NCBI RefSeq assembly: GCF_002278075.1
Contig: NZ_CP022989.1
Span: 3,534,001-3,598,000, forward strand
Origin: Paraburkholderia aromaticivorans
GTDB lineage: Bacteria > Pseudomonadota > Gammaproteobacteria > Burkholderiales > Burkholderiaceae
DNA length: 64,000 bases
Reading direction: 5' to 3'
Numbering within the stretch: the first letter of the stretch is position 1; every line of letters begins with the position of its first letter. The notes below the pieces were generated by a model. That model had not been told where the DNA came from and did not search any database. It was given only the letters and a program-made list of their open reading frames with translations. The position numbers were made by a program, and so were the translations under genes. Below are positions 1 through 9,492 of the stretch, in pieces.

Positions 1-27
1 GAAGCGCGCGGCAACGCTCCGTTTGCC

Positions 28-58
28 GCGTGACCGACGTCGTGGGCGCCGGTCACGC
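28..58. other. U-less inverted repeat downstream of phaA
   Basis: Nine-base arms GCGTGACCG (28-36) and CGGTCACGC (50-58) form a perfect stem just past the 3' end of phaA. No T-run follows on either strand, so it is not a textbook intrinsic terminator. It may be an RNA-stabilising or processing hairpin between phaA and whatever lies to the left; phaB is expected there from the usual gene order but is not in the window. Confidence 0.55.
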
Positions 59-66
59 AACGAGAC

Positions 67-1248
67 TCAAGCGCGCTCAAGCGCCAGCGCCACACCCATG
101 CCGCCGCCGATACACAGCGACGCCAAACCCTTCTTCGCATCGCGCTTCTGCATTTCGTGCAGCAGCGTGACGAGAATCCGGCAGCCGGACGCGCCGATCG
201 GATGACCGATCGCAATCGCGCCGCCGTTCACGTTGATCTTCGACGTGTCCCAGCCCATCTGCTGATTCACTGCGCACGCCTGCGCGGCAAACGCTTCGTT
301 GATTTCCATCAGGTCCAGATCGGCCGGCGTCCAGCCCGCGCGTTCGAGACAGCGGCGCGAGGCCGGCACGGGGCCCATGCCCATCACCTTCGGGTCCAGA
401 CCCGAGGTGGCGTAAGCCTTGATGCGCGCGAGCGGCTTGAGGCCGAGCGCCTCCGCCTTCTTCGCCGACATCACCAGCACCGCCGCCGCGCCGTCGTTCA
501 GACCCGACGCATTGGCTGCGGTCACCGAACCTTCCTTGGAGAAAGCCGGCTTCAGGCCCGCGAGCGATTCAGCCGTCACGCCATGGCGCACGAACTCGTC
601 GGTGGCGAAACGCAGCGGTTCGCCCTTGCGTTGCGGAATCTCGACCGGCACGATTTCGTCGTCGAAACGGCCCGCTTTCTGCGCGGCTTCCGCCTTGTTC
701 TGCGACAGCGCCGCGAATGCGTCCTGCTGCTCGCGCGTGATGCCGTATTCCTTGGCGACGTTTTCCGCCGTCACGCCCATGTGGTACTGGTTGTAGACGT
801 CCCACAGACCGTCGACGATCATCGAATCGATCAGCTTGGCGTCGCCCATGCGGAAACCGTCGCGCGAGCCCGGCAGCACGTGCGGCGCGGCGCTCATGTT
901 TTCCTGGCCGCCGGCCACCACGATATCCGCGTCGCCGGCGATGATCGCGTTGGCCGCCAGCATCACGGCCTTCAGGCCCGAGCCGCACACCACGTTGATC
1001 GTCATGGCGGGAACGGCGTTCGGCAAGCCCGCCTTGATCAGCGACTGACGCGCCGGATTCTGGCCCGACCCTGCGGTCAGCACCTGACCCAGGATCACTT
1101 CGCTGACCTGCTCGGGCTTCAGCCCGGCACGCTCGAGTACCGCGCGAATCACCGTCGCGCCTAGTTCGGGCGCGGCGATCTTCGCCAGCGACCCACCGAA
1201 TTTGCCAACTGCCGTACGGGCGGCCGATACGATCACAACATCAGTCAT
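67..1248 (-). CDS. phaA: acetyl-CoA acetyltransferase (beta-ketothiolase) PhaA
   Basis: This thiolase condenses two acetyl-CoA into acetoacetyl-CoA, the first step of polyhydroxybutyrate synthesis in the cytoplasm. The product is 393 residues, the normal length for PhaA. The nucleophilic Cys88 lies in the motif VVCGSG, the catalytic His349 in GHPIGASG, and the second active-site Cys379 in CIGGGMG; NEAFAAQ is also present. I chose the second of two in-frame ATGs, because GGAGG lies 8 bases before it but only 2 bases before the first (1254). The gene follows phaC on the same strand, the usual phaC-phaA order. A biosynthetic PhaA is favoured over a degradative thiolase by this context. Confidence 0.96.
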   Translation of the reverse strand: MTDVVIVSAARTAVGKFGGSLAKIAAPELGATVIRAVLERAGLKPEQVSEVILGQVLTAGSGQNPARQSLIKAGLPNAVPAMTINVVCGSGLKAVMLAANAIIAGDADIVVAGGQENMSAAPHVLPGSRDGFRMGDAKLIDSMIVDGLWDVYNQYHMGVTAENVAKEYGITREQQDAFAALSQNKAEAAQKAGRFDDEIVPVEIPQRKGEPLRFATDEFVRHGVTAESLAGLKPAFSKEGSVTAANASGLNDGAAAVLVMSAKKAEALGLKPLARIKAYATSGLDPKVMGMGPVPASRRCLERAGWTPADLDLMEINEAFAAQACAVNQQMGWDTSKINVNGGAIAIGHPIGASGCRILVTLLHEMQKRDAKKGLASLCIGGGMGVALALERA

Positions 1249-1337
1249 TTCCATATCCTCCGGGCAAGTCGGCCAGATGCGCCGCAGCCCGTCAAGTTAA
1301 AAATCTCGTTGCTTCTGCTTATGCGCCAGGTTTACGC

Positions 1338-1389
1338 TTCAACTCAGCGCTTCAACTCAGCGCGTCAACTCAGCGCGCCAGCTCAGCCG
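1338..1389. repeat. four 13-bp tandem repeats between phaC and phaA
   Basis: The unit TTCAACTCAGCGC occurs twice exactly (1338-1350, 1351-1363), then as GTCAACTCAGCGC (1364-1376) and as a degenerate GCCAGCTCAGCCG (1377-1389). The array sits in the phaC-phaA intergenic gap. A unit length not divisible by 3 also argues that the gap is non-coding. Confidence 0.85.
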
Positions 1390-1437
1390 GACGCTCGTTC
1401 ACAGCGCAAAGGACCGCGCCGTGAAGCAAGCTCAAAC

Positions 1438-3363
1438 CTACTCCCGTTGCCGTACATAACGTCCGGGCGCCGGCTCGATCACCGGGAATTCCGCCGAGCC
1501 TGCAGAGGCCCGCGGCTTCACCTTCTTGCCGCCGTACTGATCGAGCCACGTGGTCCATTCGGGCCACCAGCTGCCAGGCACTTCGGTCGCCTGATCGAGC
1601 CATTCCTCGGCATTCTCCGGCAGCGTTTTGACGTCGCCTTCCAGCATCCAGAAATTGCGTTTCTTCTTCGCGGGCGGATTGATCACGCCCGCGATATGGC
1701 CCGACGCGCCGAGCACGAACTTCAACGGCCCGCTGAGCAGCGGCACCGACGCGTACGCGGTTTGCCACGGCACGATATGGTCTTCGCGAGAACCGTAGAT
1801 GAAGGTGGGCACGTCGATCTTCGACAGATCGATCGGCTCGCCGCAGGTGGTCAACGCACCCGGCTCGCGCAGACGGTTTTCAAGGTACGTGTTGCGCAGA
1901 TACCAGACATACATCGGGCCCGGCAGGTTCGTCGAATCACTGTTCCAGTAGAGCAGGTCGAACGGCACCGGCGTGCGCCCTTTGAGGTAATTGTCGACGA
2001 CGTAGTTCCACACCAGATCGTTCGGTCGCAGGAACGAGAAGGTGTTGGCGAACTCGATACCGCGCATCAGACCGGGCGCCGCACCACCCTTGCCGCCAAT
2101 GGTCTGCTCGCGCATCTGCACATGTGCCTCGTCGACGAACACGTCGAGCACGCCCGTGTCCGAAAAATCGAGCATGGCGGTGAGCAGCGTCATGGACGCG
2201 GCCGGATGTTCGCCGCGCGCCGCGGCCACCGCCAGCGCCGTGGCGAGCATCGTGCCGCCCACGCAGAAGCCGAGCGTATTGATCTGCTCCCGGCCGCTGA
2301 TCTTACTCACCGTCTCAATCGCGGTGAGCACGCCTTCGCCGATGTAGTCGTCCCACGTTTTATGCGCAATGGATTGATCCGCGTTGCGCCACGAAATCAG
2401 GAACACCTGGTGCCCCGAATCGAGTCCGTGAGCGACCAGCGAATTCTCCGGTTGCAGATCGAGAATGTAGAACTTGTTGATGCAAGGCGGCACGATCAGC
2501 AGCGGCCGCTCGCGCACGGTCGCCGTGCGCGGCTTGTACTGGATCACCTGCATCAGGTCGTTTTCGAACACCACTGAGCCCTCGGTGTTCGCGAGGTTCT
2601 CACCTACCACGAAGCCCGATTCGTCGGTCTGCGAAATTTTGCCGCGCTGCAAGTCGCCGAGCAGGTTCATCACGCCCTGGCGCAAGCTCTCGCCCTTGCT
2701 GTCCAGCAAGGTCTTTTGCGCTTCCGGATTCAATGCGAAGAAGTTGCTCGGCGAAGCCGCAGCGGTCCACTGCTGGACAGCGAAACGGATGCGCTCGCGC
2801 ACCTTGGGTTCCGCGTCGAGCGCGTCGACCATTTCCTGCAGATAGCGCGCGTTCAGCAGATACCAGGCGGCCGTGAATGCATAAGCCGGCGCCGAACTCC
2901 ATGCGTCGGAACTGAAACGGCGATCCTTGAGTTCGGGCGCTTTGGTTGCGGACGTGGTGGCCTGCTGGATCAACTCCATCGCCTCGCGCGAATAGTCAGC
3001 CTGCAGCTTCTGCAGTCGCTCGGAGGGAATGGCCGCGCTCGGTATGTTCAGGCCGGCGAAAGACGGCATGGCCGGCATCGCTCCGGCCGCGAGTTTGCTG
3101 AAGTCCGGCATGCCGGGAAACGACGGCATTTGCGGCAGCCCTGATTGCGGCATCGGGAAAGGCATGGGAAGCGGCATTTGAGGCATGGGGAACGGCATGC
3201 CGTTGCTGCCGGGAGGCGTGCCGAGCGAACGCCAGGCGCCCATCCAGGCGTCGAACAGTTGCTGCATCCCTGGGGCCGGTGCTGCACCGCTCGTACCGGC
3301 CTGCTGCGTGTGCTCCGTCGAGGAGTCCGTCTTGGGGGAAGCTGAGGTATGTGATGCTGCCAT
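1438..3363 (-). CDS. phaC: class I polyhydroxyalkanoate synthase PhaC
   Basis: PHA synthase polymerises hydroxyacyl-CoA (mainly 3-hydroxybutyryl-CoA) at the granule surface. With the start at 3363 (MAASHTSASP) the protein is 641 residues, somewhat longer than the roughly 590 of classic class I enzymes. The lipase-like box GFCVGG holds the nucleophile Cys367. The catalytic Asp lies in GSREDHIVPW and the His in GASGHIAGV. The PPCINKFYILDL stretch and the C-terminal EPAPGRYV are typical of class I. An N-terminal segment (residues about 55-100) is an unusual Met-Pro-rich repeat. The frame is open further upstream to 3504, but that part is not conserved-looking; an AAGCAGG weakly precedes the chosen ATG. 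phaA follows in the same direction. Confidence 0.95.
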   Translation of the reverse strand: MAASHTSASPKTDSSTEHTQQAGTSGAAPAPGMQQLFDAWMGAWRSLGTPPGSNGMPFPMPQMPLPMPFPMPQSGLPQMPSFPGMPDFSKLAAGAMPAMPSFAGLNIPSAAIPSERLQKLQADYSREAMELIQQATTSATKAPELKDRRFSSDAWSSAPAYAFTAAWYLLNARYLQEMVDALDAEPKVRERIRFAVQQWTAAASPSNFFALNPEAQKTLLDSKGESLRQGVMNLLGDLQRGKISQTDESGFVVGENLANTEGSVVFENDLMQVIQYKPRTATVRERPLLIVPPCINKFYILDLQPENSLVAHGLDSGHQVFLISWRNADQSIAHKTWDDYIGEGVLTAIETVSKISGREQINTLGFCVGGTMLATALAVAAARGEHPAASMTLLTAMLDFSDTGVLDVFVDEAHVQMREQTIGGKGGAAPGLMRGIEFANTFSFLRPNDLVWNYVVDNYLKGRTPVPFDLLYWNSDSTNLPGPMYVWYLRNTYLENRLREPGALTTCGEPIDLSKIDVPTFIYGSREDHIVPWQTAYASVPLLSGPLKFVLGASGHIAGVINPPAKKKRNFWMLEGDVKTLPENAEEWLDQATEVPGSWWPEWTTWLDQYGGKKVKPRASAGSAEFPVIEPAPGRYVRQRE

Positions 3364-3912
3364 GCCTGCTTTTGACCGGTAAGTCCTTGCGGACGGGTTG
3401 AGAGGCAGGTTCGTGCGCACGTGAGCAACTGCTCGCGACCTCGTCACGCCCTGTCCTTGTACGAGGAGCCGTGAGGAACATTCTTGCTCCCCATCGCAAG
3501 GCATGTCAATGCTTGTTCCCGATTTTGCCGCAGTGCGATAGTTTTTTAATTATCGTTTTCCCTGTGTAGCAGATAGCGCTTTTGAGACGTGCATCATTCA
3601 ACGCGGCCGCGAACGAAAAAAGCTCCCATATTGCTTAGGTTTATGCGCACTTATCCGTTCGTCGGCAGACAGTTTATGCGGCAGATCTACGCCGTCACCG
3701 CGAATTCCGGCAGCGCAGCAAAACGCCCGCCGCATCTCCCGATAAACCCTCATAGGCGGGCCGACCGGAAAGCGCGGCAATGCTCAGACGTAGCCTGCCC
3801 GCGTGATGACGTCGGCAACGCCGAACGTCGTCACGCGGGGCGTGCGTGCTTGTGCATGCCCTGCTCGATTCGCAGGATGATTACCGCCGCGTGGCGCGCG
3901 GCGCCACGCGGG
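3364..3912. promoter_or_regulatory. phaC upstream region, no gene
   Basis: This 549-base stretch separates phaC from the 3' end of pgeF. I see no credible gene. It holds an AT-rich island with the inverted repeat CGATA (3536-3540) and TATCG (3551-3555) around a T-rich centre, a plausible site for the phaC promoter or a regulator. It also contains the hairpin listed at 3798-3840. Confidence 0.4.
3798..3840. other. long U-less hairpin at the 3' end of pgeF
   Basis: A 15-bp arm starting CCCGCGTGA (3798) pairs with an arm ending TCACGCGGG (to about 3839), with a single mismatch, around a short GC-rich loop that itself contains CGGC and GCCG. No T-tract follows. It lies about 75 bases beyond the pgeF stop codon and is a candidate non-canonical terminator or 3'-end stabiliser. 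Confidence 0.5.
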
Positions 3913-4770
3913 TCAGTCCGCGATCGACTGCGCCCGATCGTCCAGCCAGATGAGCGCGGCCATGCGGCCGGTCTCGCGATCGCGGCGATAGGAGTAGAAA
4001 CGATCGCGCTGCGTGACCGTGCAAAGATCGCCGCCGGTGATCCGTGTCACGCCGAGGCGCTGCAGACGCAAACGCGCGAGCGCCGGGAGATCCGCGAGAT
4101 ATTTGCCCGGGTTGTGCGGATGCTCGACAAATGCGTTTGCCGTGGCATCGCGTTGCGCGCTGCCGACGCCGTTCATGAAGGCGTCACGCACATCCGGGCC
4201 GACTTCGAAGGCGCCGGGACCGATCGACGGACCGAGATACGCATGCAACGCGCTCGCCTTCACCTGCGCGAGCTCGGCGACACGCTGCGCCGTCTGTTCG
4301 ACGATGCCCGCGGCCAGCCCGCGCCATCCCGCATGCGCCGCGCCGACCGCGCGGCCCGCTTCGTCGCACAGCAGCACCGGCATGCAATCGGCCACCATCA
4401 CGACGCACACGGTGCCGGGACGATCGGTAACGCTCGCATCGGCGCGCGTCGGGACGCCGCCCGCGCGCGCCTGCGCGAGCACCTCTTCCGCACGCACGAT
4501 GCCGGCGCCGTGAATCTGTTCGAGCCATGCGGCCTCGCTCACGCCGGCCAGCTTCAACAGACGCTCACGGTTGGTGGCGACCGCGGCCGGATCGTCGCCG
4601 GATTTCATGCCCAGATTCAGGCCGCCGGGCAAGTCCTCGCCATCGTGCCAGCGGCCGAACGGTGCGTCGCTCACGCCGCCGTTACGCGTGGTGACGAGCG
4701 CGCGCACGCGCGGCGACACGTTCCATGCGGGTTGCACGACATCGGCAAAACTCAGCTCGGGCACACTCAT
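3913..4770 (-). CDS. pgeF: PgeF/YfiH-family purine nucleoside phosphorylase (laccase-domain, DUF152)
   Basis: The 285-residue protein belongs to the cytoplasmic YfiH/PgeF family, formerly called polyphenol oxidase. Family members act as purine nucleoside phosphorylases or adenosine deaminases, and E. coli PgeF edits muropeptide precursors. Family signatures are visible: [12 protein letters not shown] with the metal-ligand Cys, [13 protein letters not shown] with a ligand His, [13 protein letters not shown], and the C-terminal [10 protein letters not shown]. Its ATG overlaps the rluD stop codon as ATGA, so it is probably translationally coupled to rluD. This rluD-pgeF pairing is common in proteobacteria. 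Family assignment is secure; the exact substrate is inferred from relatives. Confidence 0.92.
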   Translation of the reverse strand: MSVPELSFADVVQPAWNVSPRVRALVTTRNGGVSDAPFGRWHDGEDLPGGLNLGMKSGDDPAAVATNRERLLKLAGVSEAAWLEQIHGAGIVRAEEVLAQARAGGVPTRADASVTDRPGTVCVVMVADCMPVLLCDEAGRAVGAAHAGWRGLAAGIVEQTAQRVAELAQVKASALHAYLGPSIGPGAFEVGPDVRDAFMNGVGSAQRDATANAFVEHPHNPGKYLADLPALARLRLQRLGVTRITGGDLCTVTQRDRFYSYRRDRETGRMAALIWLDDRAQSIAD

Positions 4771-6029
4771 GCGTGATCGTCCTCGTCATGTTGATCGGCG
4801 TCGTCGTGGTCGAGCGCGCTGTCGTCGGCGTGCGCGTCGAGCATGGCGTCGTAGTCGTCTTCCTCATAGTACGTCTCGTCGAACTCGCCCGCATCGTCGC
4901 GGCCGAGGCCGAGCGCCGCCGACAGCGCCTGCATGTCTTCCGGCACGTCGGCACGCCATTGCATCGTGCGGCCGGTTTGCGGATGAATCAGGCCGAGACG
5001 CCATGCATGCAGCGCCTGGCGCGCGAAGCCGCCGGGCAGCGGCGTGACCGAGCGCTTGCCGCGCGCGCGCCCATACACGGGATCGCCGAGCAGCGGATGG
5101 CCGATATGTGCGCAATGCACGCGAATCTGATGCGTGCGGCCGGTTTCGAGATCGCAATGAATCGCGGTCACCGGCTGCCGCTCCCAGATCGCCGAATCGA
5201 CCCGCCGGAAATGCGTGCGCGCGGGCTTGCCCGACGCACTCGTCACCACCGCCATGCGCGTGCGTTCGCGCGGATCGCGGCCGATCGGTGCGTCGATGGT
5301 GCCCTCCTCGGGCATGTTGCCCCACACCAGGGCAAGATAACGGCGCTTCACCGTGCGCGCCTGCAACTGGCGCACGAGGTCGGTCTGCGCCTCGAGCGTG
5401 CGCGCCACCACCATCAGGCCGGAGGTTTCCTTGTCGAGCCGGTGCACGATGCCCGCGCGCGGCAGGCCCGCCGCGGCGTCGCCATAGCGGTACAGCAGAC
5501 CGTTGAGCAGCGTGCCACTCCAGTTGCCAGCCGCCGGATGCACGACCATGCCGGCCGGCTTGTTGATCACCACCAGCGTGTCGTCTTCATAAACGATCTC
5601 GAGCGGCACCGGCTCCGGCGTGAACGCGAGCTGCTCGGGCAACAGATCGGGCACGAGTTCGATGGTCGCGCCAAGCGGCACCGGCTGGCGGATTTTCGCG
5701 GGCTTGCCGTCGATCCGCACGCGCTCCGCCTCGATCCAGCTCTGCAGACGGTTGCGCGAGAACTCGGGAAACACCCGCGCGAGCACCTTGTCGAGGCGCT
5801 CGCCGGCCAGTTCGTCGGGCACGGCGACGCTGCGCGGCGTCTCGTCCGCCACGCGGTTCGCGACCGTCGGCACGAGGCCGGACAAGGCTGCGGCGCGGAG
5901 CGAATCGCCGCCGAGATCGTCATCGAGCGAATCGACGCCCAACGCGTCGGAGGGGTCAGCGCTTACGCTATAATCTTTGTTGCTATTCCCGGCGCCGGTT
6001 GCGGCGCCTGGAGTATTTGAGCGGGTCAT
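4767..6029 (-). CDS. rluD: 23S rRNA pseudouridine(1911/1915/1917) synthase RluD
   Basis: RluD converts uridines in helix 69 of 23S rRNA to pseudouridine. An S4 RNA-binding domain lies at about residues 74-135. The RluA-type catalytic domain carries HRLDKETSG with catalytic Asp199, and GRTHQIRVH near the C-terminus. At 420 residues the protein is longer than E. coli RluD (about 326). The extra length is a variable, serine/aspartate-containing N-terminal 65 residues and a strikingly acidic C-terminal tail (about 376-420) rich in Asp, Glu and His. The start is the first ATG, with AGGTGA about 11 bases ahead. It overlaps pgeF by 4 bases and is divergent from bamD. Confidence 0.93.
   Translation of the reverse strand: MTRSNTPGAATGAGNSNKDYSVSADPSDALGVDSLDDDLGGDSLRAAALSGLVPTVANRVADETPRSVAVPDELAGERLDKVLARVFPEFSRNRLQSWIEAERVRIDGKPAKIRQPVPLGATIELVPDLLPEQLAFTPEPVPLEIVYEDDTLVVINKPAGMVVHPAAGNWSGTLLNGLLYRYGDAAAGLPRAGIVHRLDKETSGLMVVARTLEAQTDLVRQLQARTVKRRYLALVWGNMPEEGTIDAPIGRDPRERTRMAVVTSASGKPARTHFRRVDSAIWERQPVTAIHCDLETGRTHQIRVHCAHIGHPLLGDPVYGRARGKRSVTPLPGGFARQALHAWRLGLIHPQTGRTMQWRADVPEDMQALSAALGLGRDDAGEFDETYYEEDDYDAMLDAHADDSALDHDDADQHDEDDHA
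5969..5974 (+). promoter_or_regulatory. candidate bamD -10 box (TATAAT)
   Basis: A perfect TATAAT lies about 94 bases before the chosen bamD ATG, inside the 5' part of the divergent rluD gene. No good -35 hexamer is visible at 16-18 bases, so this is a moderate candidate only. Confidence 0.4.
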
Positions 6030-6067
6030 TGAGTCTGGGTCACCTGGACGTAAAGCTAGACTGGAAA

Positions 6068-6928
6068 ATGCGAGCCTTGAACACCATCACTAAAGCGGCG
6101 ATCAATTTGGCGGCCATCAAGAAGGCGGCCCGGAAAGTGGCCGGATACATTGCGTGCGCCGCAGCCGTCGCGGTTGTCGCGGCTTGCCACGGCCTGCCGG
6201 AAAAGACCGACGAGACGGCAACGTGGAACAACAACAAATTATATACGGAGGCGAACGACGCCTTGACCGGTGGTGATTTCGGCAAGTGCGCGAAGTACTT
6301 CGAAATGCTCGAGGGGCGCGATCCGTTCGGCCACTTCGCCCAGCAGGCACAGATCAACGTTGCCTACTGCAACTGGAAAGACAACGAAAACGCCGCGGCC
6401 GACCAGGCGATCGACCGCTTCATCCAGCTGCACCCGGATCATCCGGACATCGCTTACGCGTACTACCTGAAGGGCATGATCCACTTCAACGACGACCTCG
6501 GTCTGTTCGGCCGCTTCTCCGGCCAGGACATGAGCGAGCGCGATCCGAAGTCGCTGCGCGAATCGTACGACGCCTTCAAGATCGTCGTGGACAAGTATCC
6601 GAACAGCAAGTATGCGCCGGACGCAGCACAACGCATGCGCTATATCGTGAACGCGCTGGCGTCGCATGAAGTCCACGCGGCGGATTACTACTACCGCCGC
6701 GGCGCTTATGTCGCCGCGATCAACCGCGCGCAACTGGCGCTCACGCAATACAAGAACGCACCGGCTATCGAAGACGCGCTGCACATCATGATGCTGTCGT
6801 ATCAGAAGCTGAATCAGCCGCAACTGGCCGACGACACGAAGCGCGTGCTGGCCGGCACCTTCCCGGACAGCCCGTACATCACGGGCCATGCAAGGCCGGG
6901 TACGGAAAAGTCGTGGTGGCAGTTCTAA
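6068..6928 (+). CDS. bamD: outer membrane assembly lipoprotein BamD (ComL)
   Basis: BamD is the essential lipoprotein of the BAM complex that inserts beta-barrel proteins into the outer membrane. The chosen ATG gives 286 residues with a basic N-region, a hydrophobic stretch and the lipobox VVAAC (Cys40). The mature part is TPR-like: repeats around [43 protein letters not shown] and [12 protein letters not shown] match the BamD fold, and it ends in a C-terminal extension. An upstream in-frame ATG at 5999 would add 23 non-signal-like residues. The gene is divergent from rluD, an arrangement also seen in many proteobacteria. It ends before a strong bidirectional terminator. Confidence 0.95.
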   Translation: MRALNTITKAAINLAAIKKAARKVAGYIACAAAVAVVAACHGLPEKTDETATWNNNKLYTEANDALTGGDFGKCAKYFEMLEGRDPFGHFAQQAQINVAYCNWKDNENAAADQAIDRFIQLHPDHPDIAYAYYLKGMIHFNDDLGLFGRFSGQDMSERDPKSLRESYDAFKIVVDKYPNSKYAPDAAQRMRYIVNALASHEVHAADYYYRRGAYVAAINRAQLALTQYKNAPAIEDALHIMMLSYQKLNQPQLADDTKRVLAGTFPDSPYITGHARPGTEKSWWQF

Positions 6929-6961
6929 GCCGCGCCGCGTACTGAAAAGCAGCAGGAGTAA

Positions 6962-6993
6962 AAAAACGCCACGACTTCGGTCGTGGCGTTTTT
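6962..6993. terminator. bidirectional intrinsic terminator, bamD / rlmD
   Basis: A 14-bp stem (6962-6975 with 6980-6993) is capped by a TTCG tetraloop. It carries a run of A before and a run of T after, so it can terminate bamD on the plus strand and rlmD on the minus strand. Confidence 0.95.
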
Positions 6994-7078
6994 GTTTGTG
7001 CGCTGCCTTTTGCCTCTGCCTTACGCTGCCTTAGGCCGTCGCGCTGCCGCGCAGCGCCGACGCAACCAGGCGCGCTCG

Positions 7079-8503
7079 TCAGTCCCGCTCGAACAACGCG
7101 ATCGACTCCACATGCGACGTGTGCGGGAACATGTTCACCACGCCCGCGCCCACCAGCCGGTAACCGGCCTCATGCACAAGCAGACCGGCATCGCGCGCGA
7201 GCGTCGCCGGCGCGCATGACACGTAGACGATGCGCCTGGGCAGCGGTCCGTCGCCGCTCTGCGCGATCTCCGCGAGCCCCTTGGCGACGGCCAGCGCGCC
7301 TTCGCGCGGCGGGTCGATGAGGAACTTGTCGAAGTGGCCGAGCGCGCGCAGATCGTCGGCGGTGACTTCGAACAGGTTGCGGCACGCAAACGACGTATGC
7401 CCCGCCACGCCATTCAGTTCGGCATTGGCGAGCGCGCGTGAAGTCAGCACCTCGCTGCCTTCGATGCCCACCACTTCCCGCGAGATCCGCGCGAGCGGCA
7501 AAGTGAAGTTGCCGATCCCGCAAAAGAGATCGAGCACGCGATCCGTGCGCGCCGGCGCCAGCAAACGCAGCGCACGGCTCACCAGCACGCGGTTGATGGC
7601 GTGATTCACCTGGGTAAAGTCGGTCGGCTTGAACGGCATGCGAATGCCGTACTCCGGCAGCGTGTAGTCGAGCTGCACGTCGAGAGGATAGAACGGCGTG
7701 ACCGTGTCCGGGCCGCCGGGCTGCAGCCAGAACTGCACCTTGTGCTCGTCGGCGAAATCGCGCAGCACCTGCTCGTCCGCGGCCGTGATGGGCTCTAGAT
7801 TGCGCAGCACCAGCGCCGTGACCGACGAGCCGACCGCCAGTTCGATCTGCGGCATGCGGTCGTAGATGGACAGCTTGCGGACCATGAAGCGCAGCGGCAT
7901 CAGCATGGCTGACACATGCGGCGGCAGCACTTCGCAGGTCTTCATATCGGCGATGTAGCTGCTTTTCTTCTCATGGAAGCCGATCCGCATACCGCCTTTT
8001 TCCGGCAGGAAACGCACGGCCAGACGCGCACGGTAGCGATAACCCCAGGACGGACCGTGAATCGGCCGGAACACGGTTTCAGGGCGCAGCTTCGCGAGAT
8101 GCTGGAGGTTGTCTTCGAGCACGCGCTGCTTGACCGCCACCTGAGCGCGGATGTCCAGATGCTGCATCGAACAGCCGCCGCAGATATTGAAGTAGGTGCA
8201 TTTCGGCTTGGTGCGGATCACGCTCTCGCGAAACACCTGGACCACTTCGGCCTGCTCGAATTTCGGCTTGCTGCGATGCGTGGAATAGCTCACGCGCTCG
8301 CCGGGCAGCGCGCCTTCGACGAAAATCACCTTGCCGGGCGTGCCGTCTTCGCTCTCGGTGCGGCCGACGCCGCGCGCTTCCATATCGAGCGAAACGATTT
8401 CGATGACCGGCTCATTGCCGGTGACGACGTGAGCCGGCGCGGGCGGCGGCGTCTTGTAGCGCTTCGGCGCGCGACGATGGGGGGCAGTTCGGGACACCTG
8501 CAA
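7079..8503 (-). CDS. rlmD: 23S rRNA (uracil-1939-C5)-methyltransferase RlmD (RumA)
   Basis: RlmD uses S-adenosylmethionine to make m5U1939 in 23S rRNA. A TRAM domain occupies about residues 30-95. It is followed by the iron-sulfur ligands Cys102, Cys108 and Cys111 in [10 protein letters not shown], with a fourth ligand probably in MKTCEV. The methyltransferase part shows [13 protein letters not shown] (SAM binding), IDPPREGA, and [11 protein letters not shown] with the catalytic Cys. No ATG precedes the conserved region. The first codon here is TTG (8503); a GTG two codons later (8497) has AGGA at a better distance and may be the true start. Length, 474 residues, suits the family. It lies downstream of rpoS and the exonuclease gene. 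Confidence 0.94.
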   Translation of the reverse strand: MQVSRTAPHRRAPKRYKTPPPAPAHVVTGNEPVIEIVSLDMEARGVGRTESEDGTPGKVIFVEGALPGERVSYSTHRSKPKFEQAEVVQVFRESVIRTKPKCTYFNICGGCSMQHLDIRAQVAVKQRVLEDNLQHLAKLRPETVFRPIHGPSWGYRYRARLAVRFLPEKGGMRIGFHEKKSSYIADMKTCEVLPPHVSAMLMPLRFMVRKLSIYDRMPQIELAVGSSVTALVLRNLEPITAADEQVLRDFADEHKVQFWLQPGGPDTVTPFYPLDVQLDYTLPEYGIRMPFKPTDFTQVNHAINRVLVSRALRLLAPARTDRVLDLFCGIGNFTLPLARISREVVGIEGSEVLTSRALANAELNGVAGHTSFACRNLFEVTADDLRALGHFDKFLIDPPREGALAVAKGLAEIAQSGDGPLPRRIVYVSCAPATLARDAGLLVHEAGYRLVGAGVVNMFPHTSHVESIALFERD

Positions 8504-8711
8504 CTTCCTGACAAACTTGGGGGAAAGGCGAGATTGTAGACGAAGCGCTGCGCCCGGCCATCATTCGGCACGGCGCGAACGGCCGCCGGCCGTGCCGACG
8601 CCGACCGACGCCGGCGACAAGCGCCCCGCACCTTCTTGAACGAAGCGCCGCGGGCGGCCTCGCCACCCTCGCCGCCCCGCAGGACCATCTCAAGATCCGA
8701 CCGCGCGCGGC

Positions 8712-9488
8712 TTACTGATCGAATGCCGCAAGATACTCGGCCCATTGGGGCGCCGTTTCCAGCGCCAGCGCGTTCTTGACCAGGTTGATCTCGTCAGCAT
8801 ACTCCGCGGGCGAAAACGCGCCGCGAATCAGCTGGAAGCGGCAATAGAGCAAGTAAGTATTGACGACGTCGGTTTCGCAGTAATTGCGGATTTCCTCGAT
8901 GCGCCCTTGCTGATACGCATGCCACACCTGGCTGCCGTCCATGCCCATCTTGCCGGGGAAGCCGCACATCCTGGCGAGCGCGTCGAGCGGCGCGTTGGCG
9001 CGCGCCTGGTACATGGCGAGCACGTCCATCAGATCGGTGTGACGCGCGTGATAGCGGCTGATGTAGTTGTTCCACTTGAACTCGCGGTCGTCCTCGCCAA
9101 GATCCCAGAACTTGTAGGCGGGAATGCCATTGACGAGCGCCCGGTAGTTCAGCACCGGCAGGTCGAATCCGCCGCCGTTCCACGACACGAGTTGCGGGGT
9201 GTACTTCTCGATCACGCGATAAAACGACTGCACCAGCGCCGCCTCGCCGTCTTCCAGCGTGCCGAGCGAGCGCACGCGAAAGCCGTTGTTGTCGCGGAAC
9301 ACGCAGGAAATCGCCGCGATCCGTTGCAGATGATGCGGCAGGAAATCGCTGCCGGTCTTTTCGCGGCGCGCGGCGAACGCATGCTCGGCGACTTCGGCGT
9401 CGCTCAGGCCGGCAGGCAGATCTTCGAGGCGGCGAATGCCGGCGACATCGGGAATCGTCTCGATGTCGAAAACAAGAATCGGTGTCAT
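8712..9488 (-). CDS. predicted PolB-like 3'-5' exonuclease (DEDD superfamily)
   Basis: The 258-residue protein resembles the stand-alone 3'-5' exonucleases related to the proofreading domain of family B DNA polymerases. The first DEDD motif is FDIETIPD at residues 7-14. Later acidic positions are in SWNGGGFDLPVL, HTDLMDVLA and NYCETDVVNTYLLY, a DEDDy-like set, so it is probably metal dependent and active. Its physiological substrate is not known. I chose the ATG at 9488, 4 bases past the rpoS stop; an ATG at 9518 would overlap rpoS and add ten residues before the conserved start. It is likely cotranscribed with rpoS. Confidence 0.88.
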   Translation of the reverse strand: MTPILVFDIETIPDVAGIRRLEDLPAGLSDAEVAEHAFAARREKTGSDFLPHHLQRIAAISCVFRDNNGFRVRSLGTLEDGEAALVQSFYRVIEKYTPQLVSWNGGGFDLPVLNYRALVNGIPAYKFWDLGEDDREFKWNNYISRYHARHTDLMDVLAMYQARANAPLDALARMCGFPGKMGMDGSQVWHAYQQGRIEEIRNYCETDVVNTYLLYCRFQLIRGAFSPAEYADEINLVKNALALETAPQWAEYLAAFDQ

Positions 9489-9492
9489 CAGG

